A stretch of DNA of 9,936 bases, from assembly GCA_036477795.1 (NCBI GenBank), contig JAZGDL010000433.1, positions 1 to 9,936 on the forward strand, in the 5' to 3' direction. Source of the DNA: JAZGDL01 sp036477795 (GTDB taxonomy: Bacteria > Planctomycetota > Phycisphaerae > UBA1845). This document shows positions 5,970 to 9,936 of the stretch, one piece after another. How positions within the stretch are numbered: position 1 is the first letter of the stretch; the number at the start of each line of letters is the position of its first letter. Position numbers and translations under genes: made by a program. A model generated the notes under the pieces. The model saw only the letters and a program-made list of their open reading frames with translations, was not told where the DNA came from and searched no databases.

Positions 5970-7958
5970 CTACTCCTCACTTTTCGCTCCCAGCGACGCG
6001 GAAAGACGCACTGCCGCCACAAAAGCCCACGGATTGCAATCCGTGGGTCTGTCTCCTTCGTACCTGATCGGCACCCGCCATGCCACAGCAGCCGGCACGC
6101 ACAGTGCGCCGCCCGCGTCCGTGCAGTACACGAAACTCAGCGACACATCCCAGGCGGCGTGGTCCGACGTTCCGCCCGCCGGCACTTCAACGGTGATGGG
6201 AAAGGTACAGCCGTGCCCCGTAGACTGTGCCAGCACTCTTTCCTCTGCCGCGACGCGAACGCTCCAGGGCGCTCCCGCGTTCACATGTGCGCCCTTCGGC
6301 AATGAGACTTCGAGTTGCACCGGTATGTGCCCGCGGCGGGCTACGGTTGCCCCCGCGACCTTGATTACTTCACGCGACCCCTCCGACACTTCTGAAACCG
6401 GGGACAGCCCGCTGATTTTCAGCTCCGCCCACTCATGGGTCTTCAAGTCCACACATACCACTCGATGGTTATTCGTGTCCGCCACAAACAGCGTATCACC
6501 CGCCACATCCAGACCGCCCGGCTCATAAAAGCCCACGGATTGCAATCCGTGGGTCTGTCCCCCCCGGACAGGATCGGCACCCGTCGACGGCGTCCCGTTC
6601 CCATATAGCGTCTTCGCCGTGCGATCCTCCGGGTCCACCACCTTGATCTTGTGGTTGTAGGTATCCGCTACCAGCAGTTTATCGTGCCACGCCGTGACAC
6701 CGAGACAGTGCTGCAACCGCGCCGCCGGATAGGCCTCATCCACGTCGCCGAAGACGAACAGTCCCTCCCCGATGACCGTGAACACCTGCTCATCGGCCAG
6801 GTCCACACCTCGAATGGCGCTTACCTCGCTGTCGGCGAAATAGAGTCTCCCGCGATGCAGACAGATTCCCGAAGGCTGCGACAGCGCCGCCGTCTCCACC
6901 GGGCCGTCGACGATGTTCTCCCGGCCCGATCCAGCCAGCGCCCGGGCGAAACCGACGGGCATCTCCGCACGCCAGATCTGATGGATTCCCGCCATGGCGA
7001 TGTACAGCGTCCCGCCCTCGGCCGCCAGGTCCCACGGCGAACTGATCTCCTGCTCCACTCCCATCGCTCCGCCGGTTCGGTCGTGCCCCATCTCTCCCGT
7101 GCCCAGCACAGTGCTCACCCACCAATGCTTCAGGTCCACCGCCCGGATCAGGTGGTTCTCCGTATCAGCCACATAGAGCGTTTCCCCGACGAGGGCCATG
7201 CCCTGCGGATGATCGAACGTCGCGGTCTTGGCCGGCCCGTCATCACGGCCTGCGGCTCCGTTGCCGATGGTCTTGATCAGCTTGCACCTTCCCTCCGCGT
7301 CGGGCCAGGACGTCACCACGATTCGGTTGTGGTTGGAGTCGCTGATGAACACCCGCCCCCCACCAAAGCCCACGGATTGCAATCCGTGGGTCTGCCCCCC
7401 TCGCATATCTGCCAGCACCTTGCCGGGAAACGCCAGGCCCGTCGCCGGCTCCACCGTGCCGTCACGCCGGATCGATAGCGGGCTCGCTGCAAGTGTGCCT
7501 TTCTTCCGATGCAACGCCATCAGTTTGCCGATCGCTTCATCCAGCACATCCCGCTTGCCCTCACCGGCCATGATGCCCGACACGAACCCTTCCGGGTCAA
7601 TGACCACAACCGTCGGCCAACTGCGCACGCCGTAGCTTCGCCAGAGCGCCATCCGGTCATCCACAATCACCGCATGCTCGATCTCATACCGATGGATCGC
7701 CGAGCGGATGGTCTGCCGCTTGGATTCATTAGTGAACTTGGCGCTGTGCACCCCGATCACCACCAGCGGATCGTCCCGATACTTGCGCTCCAGGTATTTC
7801 AAATCGGGGAGGATGTGAATGCAGTTGATGCAGCAGTAGGTCCAGAAGTCCAGCAAGACCACTTGGCCGGCCAACTCGTGACCGATGCGCAGAGGCCGTT
7901 CCGTGTTCAACCAACCCAACGGGCTTTCCAGTTGTGGCGCTCGTATAGACTGATCCAT
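5970..7958 (-). CDS. Thioredoxin-like and NHL-repeat protein, NHLRC2 type, with palindromic-element insertions
   Basis: 662 residues. The start ATG 7956-7958 has GGAGGA (7969-7974) 10 nt upstream. Residues 1-155 form a thioredoxin-like domain: WTYCCINC (39-46, CxxC = C43/C46) and SWPTVVVID with the cis-proline P115. A propeller follows with six NHL-type strands: VFISDSNHNRI (203-213), LYVADTENHLI (261), LYIAMAGIHQI (318), LYFADSEVSAI (372), LLVADTYNHKI (428), LFVADTNNHRV (490). Residues 540-632 are a beta-rich tail ending FVYCTDAGGALCVP...WRVPI. Order and motifs match animal NHLRC2 and its bacterial relatives, whose substrates are unknown. There is no signal peptide, so it is probably cytoplasmic. 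Oddity: RGGQTHGLQSVGF occurs at 186-198 and again at 465-477, each coded by a 22-bp palindrome. A third palindrome codes part of the C-terminal tail from residue 636. The frame is otherwise intact, so I call it a full-length gene and not a pseudogene. Confidence 0.9.
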   Translation of the reverse strand: MDQSIRAPQLESPLGWLNTERPLRIGHELAGQVVLLDFWTYCCINCIHILPDLKYLERKYRDDPLVVIGVHSAKFTNESKRQTIRSAIHRYEIEHAVIVDDRMALWRSYGVRSWPTVVVIDPEGFVSGIMAGEGKRDVLDEAIGKLMALHRKKGTLAASPLSIRRDGTVEPATGLAFPGKVLADMRGGQTHGLQSVGFGGGRVFISDSNHNRIVVTSWPDAEGRCKLIKTIGNGAAGRDDGPAKTATFDHPQGMALVGETLYVADTENHLIRAVDLKHWWVSTVLGTGEMGHDRTGGAMGVEQEISSPWDLAAEGGTLYIAMAGIHQIWRAEMPVGFARALAGSGRENIVDGPVETAALSQPSGICLHRGRLYFADSEVSAIRGVDLADEQVFTVIGEGLFVFGDVDEAYPAARLQHCLGVTAWHDKLLVADTYNHKIKVVDPEDRTAKTLYGNGTPSTGADPVRGGQTHGLQSVGFYEPGGLDVAGDTLFVADTNNHRVVCVDLKTHEWAELKISGLSPVSEVSEGSREVIKVAGATVARRGHIPVQLEVSLPKGAHVNAGAPWSVRVAAEERVLAQSTGHGCTFPITVEVPAGGTSDHAAWDVSLSFVYCTDAGGALCVPAAVAWRVPIRYEGDRPTDCNPWAFVAAVRLSASLGAKSEE
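6022..6053. repeat. 22-bp palindromic element, copy 1 (C-terminal, shifted frame)
   Basis: The perfect palindrome CCCACGGATTG plus its reverse complement occupies 6026-6047, with conserved flanks AAAG before and TCTGTC after. It lies within the last 27 codons of the thioredoxin/NHL gene. There the minus strand reads DRPTDCNPWAF, a frame one base off that used by the other two copies. Confidence 0.92.
6528..6566. repeat. 22-bp palindromic element, copy 2 (in frame, residues 465-477)
   Basis: The same perfect palindrome at 6532-6553 with the same AAAG and TCTGTC flanks. On the minus strand it codes RGGQTHGLQSVGF between TPSTGADPV and YEPGGLDVAGD, which is the loop leading into the last propeller blade. 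A GATCGGCACCCG match at 6572-6583 sits at exactly the same offset (19 bp past the palindrome) as at 6066-6077 beside copy 1, so the mobile unit may be longer than the palindrome. Confidence 0.93.
7365..7403. repeat. 22-bp palindromic element, copy 3 (in frame, residues 186-198)
   Basis: The same perfect palindrome at 7369-7390, flanked by AAAG and TCTGCC. On the minus strand it codes RGGQTHGLQSVGF, between FPGKVLADM and GGGRVFISDSNHNR. This is a turn between the first two strands of the first NHL blade, where relatives normally pass almost directly from KVLAD to the next strand. Confidence 0.93.
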
Positions 7959-7994
7959 AGTCAGCTATTCCTCCACACGGTCATCGTGCCACAT

Positions 7995-8022
7995 GGGGAT
8001 TGACGATTGACGATTGCGGATT
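7995..8022. repeat. Second, short heptamer repeat tract
   Basis: Four units in 7-bp phase: GGGGATT, GACGATT, GACGATT, GCGGATT. These are the same unit types as the 5801-5884 tract, and both tracts are preceded by a CATRGGG-like sequence. It lies 37 bp upstream of the start codon of the thioredoxin/NHL gene, probably within or near its promoter or 5' UTR. Confidence 0.8.
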
Positions 8023-8082
8023 GACGTCGGCAGTGACTTTGTCGTTTGGCAGACGCTCGAAGTGCAATCTCCGCTCCCTCAT

Positions 8083-8102
8083 CCCATACTCCAACGCACA
8101 GT
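8083..8102. repeat. 20-bp direct repeat, left copy
   Basis: CCCATACTCCAACGCACAGT, identical to 8210-8229. The pair brackets a 107-bp segment that holds three hairpins. Confidence 0.9.
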
Positions 8103-8105
8103 GCT

Positions 8106-8203
8106 GGTGCGAGAATCCTTTCTCGCACCCATCCCGCGTGGGAATCCCTTCCCGTGGGCCACCACCAGGAGGGGGGACCGAGAAGGGATTCTAATAAGGG
8201 TCC
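8106..8203. repeat. Cluster of three related hairpins
   Basis: Hairpin 1 is GGTGCGAGAA (8106-8115), loop TCCT, TTCTCGCACC (8120-8129), a perfect 10-bp stem. Hairpin 2 has GTGGGAA (8138-8144), loop TCCC, TTCCCGT (8149-8155), 5 Watson-Crick pairs extended by two G-U pairs and one G-C. Hairpin 3 has AGAA-GGGA-TTCT (8181-8192) inside a GGACC (8175-8179)/GGTCC (8199-8203) outer stem, in the opposite orientation. All three share the core RGAATCCYTTCY on one strand or the other, with stem changes that keep pairing. They lie between two minus-strand genes; none has a terminator-like U-run. Confidence 0.75.
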
Positions 8204-8209
8204 AGCGCG

Positions 8210-8229
8210 CCCATACTCCAACGCACAGT
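8210..8229. repeat. 20-bp direct repeat, right copy
   Basis: Exact second copy of 8083-8102, 127 bp downstream and 18 bp beyond the stop codon of the minus-strand membrane protein gene (8248). Confidence 0.9.
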
Positions 8230-8247
8230 TCCAACGTAGACCCCACG

Positions 8248-9618
8248 CTAGAAATTACTCCACCGCACCGCCCGGATCCCCAGCGTAATCCGCCATAACC
8301 ATATCCCCGTCGAAAGCGCGATCCCAATCACCACCGCCACCGTTTCGGCTGGCGCCTTGAACGACCTGGCGAAGAACTCGTGGCCGAACGTGTTGGTGAT
8401 CCAGTCGCCGTAGCGAATATAGCTCGCAAACAGCAGGGCGAACAGGGCCCCGACCACCGTCAGATAGGCCGCCTCATAGCTCAGAATCTTCCGTGTCAGA
8501 TGAACGCGCAGCGTCGAGCCGCGGGCCACCCACCAGAAGATGACCAGCGCGGTAATCCCATGCAAGGCAAACCATCCAACCAGCGGCCACAGAAGCAATA
8601 TGAGAATCGGGAGGCCGAAAACGGCAAAGACTCCATCGCCGGCTGAAGTGCCGGCAAATATGCACAGCGATCCCAGCACGCCCAAAAGTACATAGTACCA
8701 ACGCGCAAAACCGCGGGCCCGGTCGTCCGAGGTTCGGACGGGAAGCTTCTCATAGAACCGTTGCGTGTGCAGCAGGACCTCTACCGACGTCTGAAGCCAC
8801 GCGACCGGTCCACCCACGTTCTCCCAAGCACACCCGCTTCGTTTCCGCCCCGAGGTCAACGAATCCTCGACGCTGAACCCGCATTCGCTGCACCGCCCCC
8901 CCTGGGGCTGATGCGTCAAATCGTATCCGCAGCCCTCGCATCGCGGCGGCGGCTCGTGCTCCGGAACCGGCGCCCGGATCGAATCCACAACGCCGATGAT
9001 CCGCGAAAGCAGCAAGTATGAAGCACAAAGGGTAAACATGCCGAATCCAAAGTTCATGATAGCCCCGCCGTATCCAAAGTTCATGATAACCCCGTCGAAT
9101 TGCCCCCGGAGTACGTGACGCGCCACGACGAACGTTCCACCGACCGAAGCCGCCAGGACGACCGCCAGTCCCGCACAACACAGGCAAGCTCGAAACGTTT
9201 CCCAATAGGTCTCCCAAATCGTTCCGCCCATATGCAGCCTGGGAAAACAAAGCCATGGGACAAGCACCTGCACCGACAGGAAAAACGCCACCGACCAGAA
9301 AAACCCCCGCTCCGCCGTCCCTATAGGCCCATCCCCATGCCAAACCTGCCACACCTCGCTGATGCGGAGCCGATTCCATTCCCCTGTCCCAAAATCAAAG
9401 ACCAACGTTGCGTACCAAAGACGCAGCCACAGAATGACCAGCGCGAACGCCACAGCCAGAAAACAGACTGTCACCGCACTCGCCGCCGTCGAGCCGGAAA
9501 CCAGAATCTCAGTCGCCCGCCGGGGGCGCACAATCCCCGTCCAGGGCGCAAGGAAAACTCGCCACCAGCGTGTCGCTTGATGGGTATCCGTGTTCCTGTT
9601 CGTCGAACCTTCAGCCAC
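8248..9618 (-). CDS. Polytopic membrane protein with central zinc ribbon
   Basis: 456 residues; function unknown. The likely start is GTG 9616-9618. An in-frame TAG lies 18 nt further upstream, and no clear Shine-Dalgarno is visible, so the start is less certain than the reading frame. Hydrophobic segments: about 44-75, 105-124, 143-166, 190-211, 307-324, 329-363, 383-401 and 424-445. Between the fourth and fifth lies a soluble loop with CEGCGYDLTHQPQGGRCSEC (227-246): cysteines C227, C230, C243 and C246 form a compact zinc ribbon of the CxxCGYDL...CxxCG kind common in planctomycete proteins. The N-terminus (WWRVFLAPWTGIVRPRRATE) resembles the amphipathic lead-in of Yip1-like membrane proteins, but this is weak. 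IMNFGYGGA/IMNFGFG (178-193) is a local 9-residue duplication. It is 289 bp upstream of the thioredoxin/NHL gene on the same strand; the repeat-filled gap argues against a tight operon. Confidence 0.85.
   Translation of the reverse strand: MAEGSTNRNTDTHQATRWWRVFLAPWTGIVRPRRATEILVSGSTAASAVTVCFLAVAFALVILWLRLWYATLVFDFGTGEWNRLRISEVWQVWHGDGPIGTAERGFFWSVAFFLSVQVLVPWLCFPRLHMGGTIWETYWETFRACLCCAGLAVVLAASVGGTFVVARHVLRGQFDGVIMNFGYGGAIMNFGFGMFTLCASYLLLSRIIGVVDSIRAPVPEHEPPPRCEGCGYDLTHQPQGGRCSECGFSVEDSLTSGRKRSGCAWENVGGPVAWLQTSVEVLLHTQRFYEKLPVRTSDDRARGFARWYYVLLGVLGSLCIFAGTSAGDGVFAVFGLPILILLLWPLVGWFALHGITALVIFWWVARGSTLRVHLTRKILSYEAAYLTVVGALFALLFASYIRYGDWITNTFGHEFFARSFKAPAETVAVVIGIALSTGIWLWRITLGIRAVRWSNF
9045..9088 (-). 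repeat. 27-bp-period internal duplication in the membrane protein gene
   Basis: ATCCAAAGTTCATGATA occurs at 9045-9061 and 9072-9088. The period of 27 bp duplicates nine codons in frame (IMNFGYGGA then IMNFGFG), in or at the edge of a transmembrane segment. Confidence 0.85.
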
Positions 9619-9810
9619 CCGTAGTTCTATCAGGCCCTATGATTCTCTCAGTTGGCGCCGGCCGCCGGGCCACGAAGCAATCGGTGCCCACAGCGCCGAC
9701 CCCGTCCCCAAGGCGTTCCCAGCTCACGAATCATAATCCGCAAAGCACCCAAAGGCGACACGACGCAGGTAGATACGGATCCCACCTCAACCTTGCGCTA
9801 CCGATAGCCA
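9619..9810. other. Intergenic region upstream of the zinc-ribbon membrane gene
   Basis: 192 bp with no credible gene or RNA. It should contain the promoter of the minus-strand gene starting at 9618, but I see no convincing -35/-10 pair or strong Shine-Dalgarno. A GC-rich patch GGCGCCGGCCGCCGGGCC (9654-9671) is the only notable composition feature. Confidence 0.3.
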
Positions 9811-9936
9811 GTAGGGTCCGCCGTGCGGACCAGTGCGTAGGGTCCGCCGTGCGGACCAGTGCGTAGGGTCCGCCGTGCGGACCAGTGCGTAGGGTCCGCC
9901 GTGCGGACCAGTGCGTAGGGTCCGCCGTGCGGACCA
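9811..9936 (+). repeat. Tandem array of five GTAG-headed REP-like hairpins, running off the window
   Basis: The 26-bp unit starts at 9811, 9837, 9863, 9889 and 9915. Each is GTAG followed by the stem GGTCCGC, loop CGT, stem GCGGACC, and then AGTGC joining to the next unit. All copies are identical and head-to-tail; the fifth is cut by the window end, so the array may continue. GTAG at the foot of a hairpin is the hallmark of REP sequences handled by RAYT (REP-associated tyrosine transposase) proteins. No RAYT gene is in the window. It is not a CRISPR array because the inter-hairpin segment is constant and very short. Confidence 0.9.

Noticed and set aside
5711..6528. Open frames on both strands through the convergent gap (SIVNRQ repeats, RPSVPPS repeats)
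   Set aside because: They are translations of the 7-bp and 8-bp satellites or antisense to the C-terminus of the thioredoxin/NHL gene.
5970..7958. Pseudogene or frameshifted gene because of three insertions
   Set aside because: The frame is continuous, the CxxC, cis-Pro and all six NHL strands are preserved, and the start has a strong ribosome binding site.
8083..8229. Insertion sequence
   Set aside because: The block between the direct repeats is only 107 bp with no transposase and only 5-bp possible terminal inverted repeats; a 20-bp target duplication would be atypical.
9811..9936. CRISPR array
   Set aside because: The repeats are spaced by a constant few bases with no variable spacers, and each unit is itself a hairpin headed by GTAG. 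No cas gene is present.

Overview
The window looks like a chromosomal segment of a GC-rich, Gram-negative-type environmental bacterium, most likely a member of the Planctomycetota. The pointers are a zinc ribbon of the form CxxCGYDL...CxxCG inside a membrane protein (a pairing I associate with that phylum), a thioredoxin/NHL-propeller protein of the NHLRC2 type, a very large acidic secreted protein, and a high load of short palindromic and tandem repeats. This taxonomic call is inference; no rRNA or ribosomal protein gene is present.

Layout. (1) 1-907, minus: the first 302 codons of a PilT-type pilus retraction ATPase, cut by the window edge. (2) 1179-1865, plus, divergent from pilT: a small two-helix membrane protein with a HAMP-like segment. 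(3) 2158-5760, plus: a 1200-residue exported, extremely acidic protein with a 7-residue tandem repeat and one EF-hand-like calcium loop; its leader carries a 12-bp perfect inverted repeat. (4) 5761-5969: a convergent gap filled by a (GACGATT)n heptamer tract and a (TYCGTCCC)8 octamer tract. (5) 5970-7958, minus: thioredoxin-like plus NHL-repeat protein, interrupted by palindromic elements. (6) 7959-8247: a second, shorter heptamer tract and a cluster of three hairpins flanked by a 20-bp direct repeat. (7) 8248-9618, minus: polytopic membrane protein with a zinc ribbon. (8) 9811-9936: a tandem array of five GTAG-headed hairpins (REP-like), running off the end of the window.

The most striking signal is a dispersed 22-bp perfect palindrome (CCCACGGATTG plus its reverse complement). 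It occurs three times within the single gene 5970-7958 and in diverged form at 1899-1923. Two copies are read in the same frame and insert the same 13-residue peptide (RGGQTHGLQSVGF) into the beta-propeller. The third lies at the C-terminus and is read in another frame. The element has no stop codon in any of the six frames. This resembles the protein-inserted palindromic elements of Rickettsia (RPEs), but in an unrelated sequence and lineage.

Functionally the genes do not form one pathway. pilT and the HAMP-like gene may share a divergent promoter region and a surface or motility theme. The rest is envelope and secreted material separated by repeat-rich spacers.
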